DNA of 64,000 nucleotides from Parabacteroides gordonii MS-1 = DSM 23371. GTDB lineage: Bacteria; Bacteroidota; Bacteroidia; Bacteroidales; Tannerellaceae. Below, one piece after another: positions 1 through 8,693 of this stretch (position 1 is the first letter of the stretch; each line of letters opens with the position of its first letter). The notes under the pieces are model-generated. The model searched no databases and had not been told where the DNA came from. It saw only the letters and a list, made by a program, of their open reading frames with translations. Both the position numbers and the translations under genes were made by a program. The stretch spans positions 3,732,749 to 3,796,748 of the forward strand of contig NZ_KQ033919.1 in the NCBI RefSeq assembly GCF_000969825.1, written 5' to 3'.

Positions 1-1
1 T

Positions 2-739
2 TTGCCGGATCCATTAAAGTCAGGGCGTCTGAACGAATGGCTTGAAGCCACTCGCACCTTGGTCGATGCTATCGGCGATCATGTCTTTATCATGGGACGT
101 GCCGATCAAGGACCATTCAGTATTGCTTGTATGTTAAGGGGCACTACTCAATTTATGATGGACCTGCTGACGGAAGATCCTAAATTAATAGCCGATGTGA
201 TCGAGTATTGCCGGCAGGCAAGTGTCCTTTTTGCCAAAGCTCAGAAAGATGCCGGAGCCCATGCCACCTCTATTGGTGATGCTCTGGCTGGTCCGAACCT
301 GATTTCGCCGGATATGTATCGTCAGTTTGCTCTGGAACCCGAAAAGAAAATGACGGAGGAGGTGCAGTCCTACGGAATACCTTTGTCCCTTCATATCTGT
401 GGTAATACGAATGCCATCATCGGGGATATGGGAAAGACCGGAGCACGGATTCTGGAAGTCGACTGGAAGCTTGATATGGAAGAGGCACGTAAACTTGTCC
501 CGATGGAGACAATCCTGATGGGGAATGTCGATCCCAGCTTCCCGCTGGTACATGGCACGCCGGCTGAAGTGGATGCCGCAGTAAAGAAACTGGTGGAAGC
601 TACGGGAGGTAGAAGCCATATTATCAGTTCCGGGTGTGCTATGGGAAGAAACACGCCTGCGGAGAACTTTGAAGCCTTTATTGCAGCTGCCCGTAAATAC
701 GGATCTTATGAGGAAATTATGCGTTTACAGAATCAATAG
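2..739 (+). CDS. MtaA/CmuA-like methyltransferase (uroporphyrinogen decarboxylase family), 5' truncated by window
   Basis: This is the C-terminal 245 or so residues of a uroporphyrinogen decarboxylase fold protein. The true start lies before the window; the first in-window codon is not a credible start. The block HICGNT, followed by GNVDP and a late GCAMG, matches the His-x-Cys...Cys zinc site of the MtaA/CmuA corrinoid methyltransferase branch rather than HemE. It is about 40 % alike by eye to the complete protein encoded at 54724-55740. Members of this branch move methyl groups to or from corrinoid proteins or thiols, but no corrinoid protein gene is visible here, so the substrate is unknown. 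It is followed after 8 bases by the cupin gene and then by the GH38 gene, all apparently one transcript. Confidence 0.85.
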   Translation: MPDPLKSGRLNEWLEATRTLVDAIGDHVFIMGRADQGPFSIACMLRGTTQFMMDLLTEDPKLIADVIEYCRQASVLFAKAQKDAGAHATSIGDALAGPNLISPDMYRQFALEPEKKMTEEVQSYGIPLSLHICGNTNAIIGDMGKTGARILEVDWKLDMEEARKLVPMETILMGNVDPSFPLVHGTPAEVDAAVKKLVEATGGRSHIISSGCAMGRNTPAENFEAFIAAARKYGSYEEIMRLQNQ

Positions 740-747
740 GTGAAGAG

Positions 748-1155
748 ATGATAGAAACATATTATCACGATAAGGAAGGATATAATCCGTTTCTTATCAG
801 GGAAGGGTGGCAGGTTGCCCAATTGAATCATGTGGCAAAACACGGTTTGGCAGATATCGACCAGATCGAAGTTCACCGGGCTACGGATGAAGTCTTTATT
901 CTGTTTAAAGGGGAGGCTGTATTGATAGCGGCAAAACCTGACGATAAAGATGTTCATTTTGAATGTGTAAAAATGAAGCCGGGAGTCACTTATAATATTC
1001 CGGCAGGAACCTGGCACAATATCGCTATGGATCCGGAGGTTGAAATCATTATTGTTGAAAAATCGGATACTCATAAACAGGATTGTGCCTATTTGGATTT
1101 GACTCCTTTGCAAAGGAATCGTTTGTATGCAATAATTGAAGACGTATTAAAGTAA
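748..1155 (+). CDS. Small cupin-domain protein
   Basis: A 135-residue single-domain protein with no signal peptide, so probably cytoplasmic. The central region has the two cupin half-motifs in loose form: an ATDEVFILFKGEAVL stretch near residues 46-60, and a later PAGTWHNIA segment near residues 88-97 carrying the metal-site-like histidine. The family includes isomerases, epimerases and dioxygenases as well as non-catalytic sugar sensors, and nothing visible decides which applies. The gene starts 8 bases after the MtaA-like gene and ends 5 bases before the GH38 gene, so all three are probably translated from one message. The assignment to the cupin fold is fairly safe; the role is not known. 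Confidence 0.8.
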   Translation: MIETYYHDKEGYNPFLIREGWQVAQLNHVAKHGLADIDQIEVHRATDEVFILFKGEAVLIAAKPDDKDVHFECVKMKPGVTYNIPAGTWHNIAMDPEVEIIIVEKSDTHKQDCAYLDLTPLQRNRLYAIIEDVLK

Positions 1156-1160
1156 CCACG

Positions 1161-3842
1161 ATGAAAAAAGGAATTGTACTCACTGTTTTATGTGTTTTGT
1201 CGTCCTTATCTGTTAAGGCGCAACTACTGAACGATACTTATTCATGTGACAATGAATCATATGGACTTTTGAAGAATTTGTCGGATTCGCCGTTAAGCCG
1301 GGGAAATATTTATGTGTTCACCACGACGCACCAGGATCTGGCCTGGCTGAACCATCTTGATGCCTGTATAGCAGACCGGGATACGCTTTGGCTTACTCCG
1401 TTTCTGAAACGTCTGGCCGATGATCCCAATTTCAGGATGGATATAGAGCAAACATCTATTCTGAAAGAATATATTCATCGTCATCCGGAGACACAGCCCT
1501 TGTTTGCTAAATATATGAAAGAAGGGCGCATTTGTGTGGGAGGTACTTTTATTCAGCCTTATGAAGAAATGTATTCGGGAGAATCATTGGCCCGGCAGTT
1601 TTACCTTGGAAGTCGTTGGTTGAAAAAGAATTTTGACGGTTATGCTCCGTTGTCCTATTTTAATGTAGATGTACCGGGGCGCACGTTGCAAATGCCGCAG
1701 ATAATGAAGAAGGCAGGTATCGACAACCTGATTATCAGTCGTCACGAAAGAGGGTTGTTCTACTGGCAGTCACCCGACGGTTCGAAAGTCAGGACATATA
1801 CGCCGGGACATTATATTTATTTTTACAATGTATTGGGAAAAGAAGATACAGCGGCTATTAAAGAAATCGGTAAGGAATCCATCTTATGGTATACTAAATA
1901 TAACGATGTGAAAAAGGTGCCGACCGTGATGCCGGCCATGTTGAATTACGAGTTGTCGTGGGATAGGAAGCCGGTTGAAAATTGTCCTGTATTGATGGAT
2001 AAATGGAATCGGATTCGTTATATAAAAAATGAAGAAACCGGTAAAAAGACAAAAGTATCTTTGCCTTCATTTAAATATGCAACGGCGGACGATTTCTTCA
2101 AGACGTTGGATCATTCTACTTCTGCGTTGCCGGTTGTTCAGGGAGAGCGTCCGAATGTCTGGTTATATATTCATGGACCTTCGCATGAAAAAGCGTTGAC
2201 TGCCAGCCGTGCCGGTGATGTCTTATTACCCGATGCAGAGAAAATGTCATCTTATTCGGCGATGGTTCGCGGCTCATTTGAACGGTATCCGTCCCGGGAA
2301 TTGGAGGAAGCCTGGGAGGCTAAAATCTATCCGGATCATGGATGGGGCGGCAACGGAGGAGTTATGACGGACAATACTTTTCTTCGAAAATATGAATTCG
2401 CTTTGTCACGAGCTGAACAGATCGTAGATCAGCAAGCTTTTTATCTGGCCTCTTCTGTGAAGACTTCTAATGAAAAAGGGAATCCGATCGTTGTCTTTAA
2501 TAATTTGTCTTTCGGCAGAACTGCTCCCGTGCAGGTCGATGTTGCTTTTCAGCCGGGATATGCCCGGTATTTGCAGCTGAAGGATAGTCATGGGAAAAAT
2601 ATAGCATCTCAATTGTCCGATGTTTGCTATTATAGCGATGGTTCCATCAAGAAGGCTCGTCTTACCTTTACTGCCGCTGATATGCCCTCAATGGGATTGA
2701 AAACCTATTATCTGAATCCGGCGGGAATGGAAAAACTGACGGAAGCACGGAAAACGACCTTGGTGGAGAATTTCTATTATTCAATCGAGCTGGTAGATGG
2801 CGGCATCCGGCAGATTTACGACAAAGCAACCGGATGTCCTTTATTGAATACGGAGAAATTTTTAGGTGGTGAAGTGATAACCATGCATTCTTACGGCAAC
2901 GGAGCCGGTGAGTTCGATGCCGTACAACAGCCGGATATGGAAGGATTCGATAAGACATCCAACCATGCCGTTGCCTGGGAACTGGTAGAGAATGGTCCGG
3001 TTTTTACCTCTTATAAGATGCGTACTCCGATCCGTAATGCCGTGATTGAACAGACCTTACGGGTTTATCATCAGGTTAAGAAGATTGATATGGATGTTGA
3101 TCTGCTGAACTGGGAGGGTGTCATGTTTCGTGAATATCGTTTGATGTGGCCTGTCGCTTTCAAACAATCGGCCGTTTCTTACGAAGTACCTTTCGGTGCG
3201 TTGACTGTCGGAAAAGACGAGTTACCGGGAGCTGCCGGCGAACGTTATTATGTGGAAAACAGCAAACAGCATCCGCGTGGTATTGGCAACTGGTTAAGTG
3301 CAGCGGGAGAAAACTGTGCGCTAACTTTATCCTCTTCCGTGGCTGTTGCCGATTATATCGATCCGACTAACGATCCGGTCGACTATCCGGTTTTGCAACC
3401 GATCTTATTGGCTTCCCGAAGAAGTTGCCATGATAAAGGAAATGATTTTTTCCAACCGGGAGACCATTCTTATCATTTCTCGTTAACTTCGCATCCGGCA
3501 GGCGATAAGGCCAGGGAAGAATTCGGAGTTTCTGCCAATACTCCTCTGGTCGCCGTTTACAATCCGGAGCGTTTCCAAAAGGCTTCTTTGCCGGAGGAAT
3601 ATTCTTTCGTATTCGTAAACAATCCGAATGTGAAAATCACGGCACTGAAAAAATGCGAGGATGACAATAGCCTGATTATTCGTATGTATAATTGTTCGGC
3701 TAATGAAGAAAAAGTAGGTTTACAAATGGGCGTGCAACCTAAAGCTGTAATCCGTACGAATCTGATTGAAGAGGAACTGGAGCCGGTTCAAGATATCACT
3801 CTAGGAAAATACGCAATTGAAACTTATAAGGTGAAATTCTGA
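1161..3842 (+). CDS. Exported GH38-type alpha-mannosidase-like glycoside hydrolase
   Basis: An 893-residue protein with a cleavable signal peptide (KKGIVLTVLCVLSSLSVKAQ). The N-terminal catalytic region carries the GH38 zinc site: THQDLAW places His57 and Asp59. The FNVDVPGR block places the expected nucleophile Asp170. Downstream are the helical and beta-sandwich regions usual for GH38. GH38 enzymes are retaining, metal-dependent alpha-mannosidases acting from the non-reducing end, here in the periplasm. A second, clearly divergent GH38 is encoded at 48418-51315. The gene starts 5 bases after the cupin and is followed by an uncharacterised hydrolase-like gene. The exact linkage specificity, and whether mannose is really the sugar, cannot be read from the sequence. 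Confidence 0.85.
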   Translation: MKKGIVLTVLCVLSSLSVKAQLLNDTYSCDNESYGLLKNLSDSPLSRGNIYVFTTTHQDLAWLNHLDACIADRDTLWLTPFLKRLADDPNFRMDIEQTSILKEYIHRHPETQPLFAKYMKEGRICVGGTFIQPYEEMYSGESLARQFYLGSRWLKKNFDGYAPLSYFNVDVPGRTLQMPQIMKKAGIDNLIISRHERGLFYWQSPDGSKVRTYTPGHYIYFYNVLGKEDTAAIKEIGKESILWYTKYNDVKKVPTVMPAMLNYELSWDRKPVENCPVLMDKWNRIRYIKNEETGKKTKVSLPSFKYATADDFFKTLDHSTSALPVVQGERPNVWLYIHGPSHEKALTASRAGDVLLPDAEKMSSYSAMVRGSFERYPSRELEEAWEAKIYPDHGWGGNGGVMTDNTFLRKYEFALSRAEQIVDQQAFYLASSVKTSNEKGNPIVVFNNLSFGRTAPVQVDVAFQPGYARYLQLKDSHGKNIASQLSDVCYYSDGSIKKARLTFTAADMPSMGLKTYYLNPAGMEKLTEARKTTLVENFYYSIELVDGGIRQIYDKATGCPLLNTEKFLGGEVITMHSYGNGAGEFDAVQQPDMEGFDKTSNHAVAWELVENGPVFTSYKMRTPIRNAVIEQTLRVYHQVKKIDMDVDLLNWEGVMFREYRLMWPVAFKQSAVSYEVPFGALTVGKDELPGAAGERYYVENSKQHPRGIGNWLSAAGENCALTLSSSVAVADYIDPTNDPVDYPVLQPILLASRRSCHDKGNDFFQPGDHSYHFSLTSHPAGDKAREEFGVSANTPLVAVYNPERFQKASLPEEYSFVFVNNPNVKITALKKCEDDNSLIIRMYNCSANEEKVGLQMGVQPKAVIRTNLIEEELEPVQDITLGKYAIETYKVKF

Positions 3843-3897
3843 TAGGATCTTAAAGATACCCCAAAGACTTTTGCTCTTAATTTTTATATTAGAAGAC

Positions 3898-6162
3898 ATG
3901 AAGAACTCTTATTCGAAAAGTAAATTGATTGTTGCATTGTTTGTCTTTTTTGTATCTTTTCCGGAGGGGCATGCAGTTGCTGCTGCACAGGCTTCGTGGC
4001 TCCCGGAAATAAAGAATGAGAATAAATGTATCCGTTTATTGGAGTGTACATATAATGAAGCAGAATTGAAACAAAGTAGAGAGATAAGTGCAACTGCAGG
4101 TTGGGATGTCCGTATGGAACAAACTGTTGTAAATGAGGGAAAAACATATACTTTCACCTTTACCGCCAAACGGGATATGAAAGATGCCGGAGTGGCAGTG
4201 GCTTTTGATCAATACGGTTGGACGAGCGATAATTACGTTATGATTCCTTCCTCCGTATATAACGGAAACCGGCAGCGTATTGTCAACCGTGAATATGCAA
4301 CCGGACTGGACAAAACGGACTATCGCCGGAAAGACCTGGCATTGACCTCAAACCCTATCCCTCAATTATCCCCTGAGTATGGAGCCAATTCCCGTCTGGA
4401 GGTGAATGTAAGTAATACGGCCACTCCGGCTATCACTATCCTGGACCGGGCGAAACAAAAAGGTACATTCCTGTTGACCGACCAGGGAATCGATTGGAAT
4501 AACCAGGTTCTGGATCATGCCCTGATTGTGGAGGAAACTCCTGACAGAAGTGTGGCTTCATTTATAATCAGTGCCCCGGGAGTACGTGAACGCAAACCCG
4601 AATTTATCGGTTTCAGTAAAAGCCCCGATCGGGGGATACAGGTAGAAAAAGGCGATCAGATCGTTATCCGGGTAACGGAAGTCATTTTTCCCTGTAAAGA
4701 TGTTCCCGAACTGTTGGCCCGTTTTATGAAAGAACGTAAGTCGCATATCCAGGGAGAAGCCCCCCGTAACCTGATGCCGATGAGTGAAGTATTGACCCGC
4801 ATGGTGAAGAATATCGATGACCGCTATTATATTGGTGACCAATGGCAATACTATTGTCCGGAGAATGCCAATTGGATGTCGTATGGCTGGATCGGTGGTT
4901 TGATGAATACCTATCCGATACTGGCTCTGGGTGATGCGGAGCATTTGCAGAAAGTAAAGAATACATTCGATTTCGCCTTGCCGCGTGCCAAAGGGAAAAG
5001 CGGTTATTATTATGATGTGCTGGGAGCGGACGGAAAAGTCCTTTACCGGGATGCCGCAGCCAATAATCCGGGAGTCGGACTGACCCGCAAGAACGGGGAT
5101 ATCCTATACTGGATGGTTAAACAGTTTATGCTGCTGAAAACGCAGGGTAAGGCAAATGCTATTGATCCGGAATGGGAAACCAATGTGCGTTTGTTGGCGG
5201 ATGCCTTTGTCAATACCTGGAAAAAACATGAGACATGGGGTAATTACCTGGACGTAGAATCCGGCGATATTGCCGTTTACAATACGACAAGTGGTGCTAT
5301 GGCAGTAGCAGGCCTGGCCTTATCCTCTGTTTATTTTGACAATCCGCTTTATCTGCAAGTTGCGCAGGAAGCAGCAATCGATTATTATGCAAACTTTGCC
5401 TTGGTCGGGTTTACTTCGGGCGGTTGCGGGGATATTCTTCAGAATGCCGATTCGGAAACGGTTATTGCTCTGACAACTTCCCTTATGACCCTTTATGAAG
5501 TGACAGGAGCAGATGAATATCTGAAACGATCGGCTGACCTGGCTAACTTGTGTGCCACATGGACAGTCTCTTTCCCTTACCGTTTACCGGAAAATACTCC
5601 GTTGGCAAAGTTGGGAGCTAACCTGACCGGAGCCGTATGGGCCAGCACGCAGAATAAACATGGTGCTCCCGGTTTCTGTACCCAGTCCGGTGATGCCCTG
5701 TTCAAGCTATATCGTTCGACCGGTGATGTTTCGTATGCCGAACTGCTACGTGATGTAATCCATGCGCATGCCGAAGGTATTCAGCCGAATGGAAAAATTA
5801 CGGAGCGACTGACCTATTGTGACGCCGATAGCCGTGGCTCACGTGGCGATGGCGGTCAGACAGGCTGGAACGAGACAAACGGTGCACTGATGGCCTTGGA
5901 AATTCCCGGGATTTATGTCCGTACCGACCTTGGTTCGTTGTATATCTTCGACCATGTAGAGGCAAAGGTTGTGAAGCACGGCAACAAGCAGATGGTCATA
6001 CAAATAACTAACCCTACCGTCTATGACGCCACTGTGACGATCTTTGCCGAGAATGCCGAACAGGCTTTCCTGCCCCTGGGGGATAACGCTTTCCTGCAAT
6101 GGAAAGATAAGGTGACGGTGAAAGCAGGCAAGACGGTGAACTATAAATTGAAAACAAATTAA
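3898..6162 (+). CDS. Exported protein of an uncharacterised, probably alpha/alpha-barrel glycosidase-like family (copy 1)
   Basis: I chose the ATG at 3898 (754 residues) because it gives a normal signal peptide, MKNSYSKSKLIVALFVFFV; the upstream TTG at 3871 adds nine unlikely residues. The N-terminal third looks like a beta-sandwich, and the middle and C-terminal parts are helix-rich with repeated aromatic and Gly-Gly turns, as in six-hairpin glycosidases. The block NKHGAPG, preceded by GAVWAS and followed by C-T-x-S-G-D, is shared with the protein encoded at 51344-53638, as are a DSE block and the closing F-x-E-x-A-E-x-A segment. The two are therefore paralogues. I do not recognise a named enzyme family. 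Its place between a GH38 gene and other exported enzymes suggests glycan breakdown; catalytic residues are not assigned. Confidence 0.75.
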   Translation: MKNSYSKSKLIVALFVFFVSFPEGHAVAAAQASWLPEIKNENKCIRLLECTYNEAELKQSREISATAGWDVRMEQTVVNEGKTYTFTFTAKRDMKDAGVAVAFDQYGWTSDNYVMIPSSVYNGNRQRIVNREYATGLDKTDYRRKDLALTSNPIPQLSPEYGANSRLEVNVSNTATPAITILDRAKQKGTFLLTDQGIDWNNQVLDHALIVEETPDRSVASFIISAPGVRERKPEFIGFSKSPDRGIQVEKGDQIVIRVTEVIFPCKDVPELLARFMKERKSHIQGEAPRNLMPMSEVLTRMVKNIDDRYYIGDQWQYYCPENANWMSYGWIGGLMNTYPILALGDAEHLQKVKNTFDFALPRAKGKSGYYYDVLGADGKVLYRDAAANNPGVGLTRKNGDILYWMVKQFMLLKTQGKANAIDPEWETNVRLLADAFVNTWKKHETWGNYLDVESGDIAVYNTTSGAMAVAGLALSSVYFDNPLYLQVAQEAAIDYYANFALVGFTSGGCGDILQNADSETVIALTTSLMTLYEVTGADEYLKRSADLANLCATWTVSFPYRLPENTPLAKLGANLTGAVWASTQNKHGAPGFCTQSGDALFKLYRSTGDVSYAELLRDVIHAHAEGIQPNGKITERLTYCDADSRGSRGDGGQTGWNETNGALMALEIPGIYVRTDLGSLYIFDHVEAKVVKHGNKQMVIQITNPTVYDATVTIFAENAEQAFLPLGDNAFLQWKDKVTVKAGKTVNYKLKTN

Positions 6163-6173
6163 TTAAAATAATT

Positions 6174-8447
6174 ATGTATAAGAAAAGTTTCTCTTTCCTG
6201 ACTGCATCTATGATCCTATTCAGCTGTACGACCGAAAAGACATGGGATTTCCAGACCGACTACTTCAGTATCGGTATTAACAACAAGGGATATATCACAA
6301 GTATGAAGAATACGACTGTGTCTCCGAACCGTGAGTTCAGTCCTGCCGATAAGCCCTCTCCGCTGATGTCGTTGTACGATAGTGAAAAGAATGTGTATTA
6401 TACTCCTCAAAAGGCTACTTATAATGCAGACACAGATTGTTTTACTCTCGAATACCCGAACGGTTCGGTGGCAACCGTAGCCTTACAACCTACCGGTAAA
6501 TATTTCAGACTGACCTTAAACAGCCTGGAACCCCGAAACGGTATAGACGGCATTCAATGGGGCTCCTATTATACCAATATCACCAATCTTTTAGGTGAAA
6601 TAATAGGTGTTGCCCGTGATACCAGCGATGTGGTCAATTATAGTATCGGTATGCTTGCCCTGGATGATAATACGCTGGGCGGGACATCCGATCTCGAAGG
6701 AGATGCAGCGCCGTTTCAATATATAATCCATACGCCTGATGCCAAACGTTTTCCTTTGCCGGATCATTTGCATGAAGGACAGGTGTTTTCTCTGGGTGGT
6801 GACGGAGTTAGCGATGTAGCTTTCTATGCCAATAAAGAACCCTATTACCGTATTATGTACGGTAATGCTGCTATGGTAGACAGCCTGGGACGTATCTTTC
6901 TGAATTATCATTCGCGCGACCGTGCGAAAAAGAGACAGGTATTTTATTCTCTTATCCCGAATATGCCGGCTAATATTCCTAATCATATAGATGTGGAACC
7001 CATACCGGGTGTCAATTTTATAGGTTCTTCCGTTGCCCTTTGGGGGAGTCCTGACAGTACGGCCCTGATGGATGTGATACAGAATATCGTTCTGTCGGAA
7101 GGTTTGCCTTATCCTACCGTAAACGGTAAATGGATAAAAGATCCGGCCGCCTATTCGCCCGATGTAATGACCAGCGGAAACCAGTACGACAGTATCATTT
7201 CCTATACGGCAAAGTTAGGTTTTCCGGCTATCCATGCCTACGACCAGGGTTTCCTGCGTCCCGATCGTGCCAATGAAGGTTATCTGGACGGAAGGAATCA
7301 GGAAAAGAAACCTTTCCGTTTCAATTCGGGTAACAAATCCCACCGTGAATTTGCCGACATGGCGGCAGAGAAAGGTATCATGTTAGGACGTGTCAATATA
7401 ACAAACTCGCTGGCACCGGGTACGATGGATGCCAGCCCTTTCCCGAGCGACAGCTTGTGTTACCAGCAGAAACGCTTATTGATGAAAGATCTCTCTCCCG
7501 AAGATACCGTTATTATCGTGGACGATCCTGCTTATCTGGAAGAAATAGCCAGTTGGGAAGGACATTGTAAAGATTTGAATATGGTAAAGATAGGCGGTGA
7601 ATTGATCCATTACCTGGGTGTATCTGAAACAGCTCCTTATACCTTGAAGAATGTAACCAGGGGATATTGGGGAACTAAACCGGCTGCGCATAAGGCTAAT
7701 GATACAGTCTACAAATTACAGGTGACCATCAATTACGGCTACGAAGGTATCATCCCGAATCTGGCCCTTCAGGATAAGATTGCTGAATATTATGCCGATG
7801 TTGCTTATCATTGTGGAGTGACCCTGTATGACTTTGACGGGCAGGAATTTCTGTTCAATAATGGTCACGGGTACTATTCGGCTAAACGTTTCTTCCGGAA
7901 AATGTTCGAACGGGCAAAAGAGTTGGGAGTTCCCTATATCCGTTTTTCCGGTGCTACCTTGTCGGAAGGTTCATGGCATTACCAGAGTGTATGGAATGTA
8001 GGAGGCGGCCGTAACCTCTATGACATCGATACCCGCGAATGGGGAAGTGCTACCAGTCAGGGAAAAGACTTGCGCGATGTCACTTATTCCAATTACTACC
8101 CGGTTTCTTTCGGAGGAAACTTTGCCATAAAGGACACCTCTACCGTCGAACAATATGAGCATGTACAAGCCATATCGGTTGGCTACGGAGCTACTTACTT
8201 TTTGGCTATCAACCAGAAAGACGTGGAAAGTTGTCCGCAGAAAGAACAGATATTCCAGGCAATCCGTACCTGGGAGGATGCCCGCCATGCCGACGCTTTC
8301 CCCCGTGAGATCAAGAAACTGTTGCGTGACCCGTCTTACGACTGGCGGTTGGAAGCAAAAGAAGATGGTAACAGCTGGATACTACATAGGCTTGTCGACG
8401 GAAAGATAGTAGAATCATATCCGCTGCACCGGGCCGCAGGCTATTAG
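6174..8447 (+). CDS. Uncharacterised exported lipoprotein, possible glycoside hydrolase
   Basis: A 757-residue lipoprotein: the lipobox LFSC puts the acylated cysteine at residue 18. The N-terminal part, roughly 25-270, has the beta-strand and Gly/Asn pattern of a carbohydrate-active beta-sandwich. The rest resembles a TIM-barrel hydrolase, with acidic, aromatic-rich blocks such as YDFDGQEF (near residue 555) and IRFSGATLSEGSWHYQS that could hold catalytic carboxylates. I cannot place it in a numbered GH family. It starts 11 bases after the preceding hydrolase-like gene, so the two are co-transcribed, and it is the last gene before a repeat-rich gap. The function is inferred only from signal, fold impression and neighbours. 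Confidence 0.7.
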   Translation: MYKKSFSFLTASMILFSCTTEKTWDFQTDYFSIGINNKGYITSMKNTTVSPNREFSPADKPSPLMSLYDSEKNVYYTPQKATYNADTDCFTLEYPNGSVATVALQPTGKYFRLTLNSLEPRNGIDGIQWGSYYTNITNLLGEIIGVARDTSDVVNYSIGMLALDDNTLGGTSDLEGDAAPFQYIIHTPDAKRFPLPDHLHEGQVFSLGGDGVSDVAFYANKEPYYRIMYGNAAMVDSLGRIFLNYHSRDRAKKRQVFYSLIPNMPANIPNHIDVEPIPGVNFIGSSVALWGSPDSTALMDVIQNIVLSEGLPYPTVNGKWIKDPAAYSPDVMTSGNQYDSIISYTAKLGFPAIHAYDQGFLRPDRANEGYLDGRNQEKKPFRFNSGNKSHREFADMAAEKGIMLGRVNITNSLAPGTMDASPFPSDSLCYQQKRLLMKDLSPEDTVIIVDDPAYLEEIASWEGHCKDLNMVKIGGELIHYLGVSETAPYTLKNVTRGYWGTKPAAHKANDTVYKLQVTINYGYEGIIPNLALQDKIAEYYADVAYHCGVTLYDFDGQEFLFNNGHGYYSAKRFFRKMFERAKELGVPYIRFSGATLSEGSWHYQSVWNVGGGRNLYDIDTREWGSATSQGKDLRDVTYSNYYPVSFGGNFAIKDTSTVEQYEHVQAISVGYGATYFLAINQKDVESCPQKEQIFQAIRTWEDARHADAFPREIKKLLRDPSYDWRLEAKEDGNSWILHRLVDGKIVESYPLHRAAGY

Positions 8448-8454
8448 AAGTAAT

Positions 8455-8554
8455 ACTACTGTGCTAAGTATGGTAGCACTATTGTGTCAGATGTGGTAAC
8501 ACTACTGTGCCATAACTACTAACACAGTAGTGCTATTGTATTTAGCACAGTAGT
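8455..8554. repeat. Nested inverted-repeat element, possible terminator of the first operon
   Basis: The gap after the lipoprotein gene carries ACTACTGTGCTAA (8455-8467), which is perfectly inverted as TTAGCACAGTAGT (8542-8554). Nested inside is ACTACTGTG (8501-8509) with CACAGTAGT (8523-8531), plus further partial copies of the same words. The right arm runs into a T-rich tract, so the element may end transcription on the plus strand. The 13-mer TTAGCACAGTAGT and the 11-mer GGTAGCACTAT (8472-8482) both recur in the intergenic element at 54636-54697. This makes it a small repeat family rather than a one-off hairpin. Confidence 0.7.
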
Positions 8555-8609
8555 TTTATTTTCTTTGAAATAGATATTGTTGTGTATACAGTAAATATAG
8601 ACTAAATTC

Positions 8610-8640
8610 TTGTTTATATAATTGATAGTCTGTATATTTG
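8610..8640 (+). promoter_or_regulatory. Bacteroidetes-type promoter for the GH43-GH2-GH3-GH110 operon
   Basis: A -7 box TATATTTG at 8633-8640 fits the TAnnTTTG consensus exactly, and a -33 TTG at 8610-8612 lies 20 bases upstream, the normal spacing. It is 53 bases before the GH43 start and directly after the inverted-repeat element. It therefore probably starts a new transcript of four enzyme genes. Confidence 0.65.
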
Positions 8641-8693
8641 CGCTCATAGATACTTGGAAAACATAATAATAAGACTTAATTTATACAAGAAGT

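Noticed and set aside
8455-8554. Repeated CACAGTAGT words resembling a short CRISPR-like array
   Set aside because: Units are only 9-13 bases, lie in both orientations and have no regular spacers. Nested palindromes explain them better.
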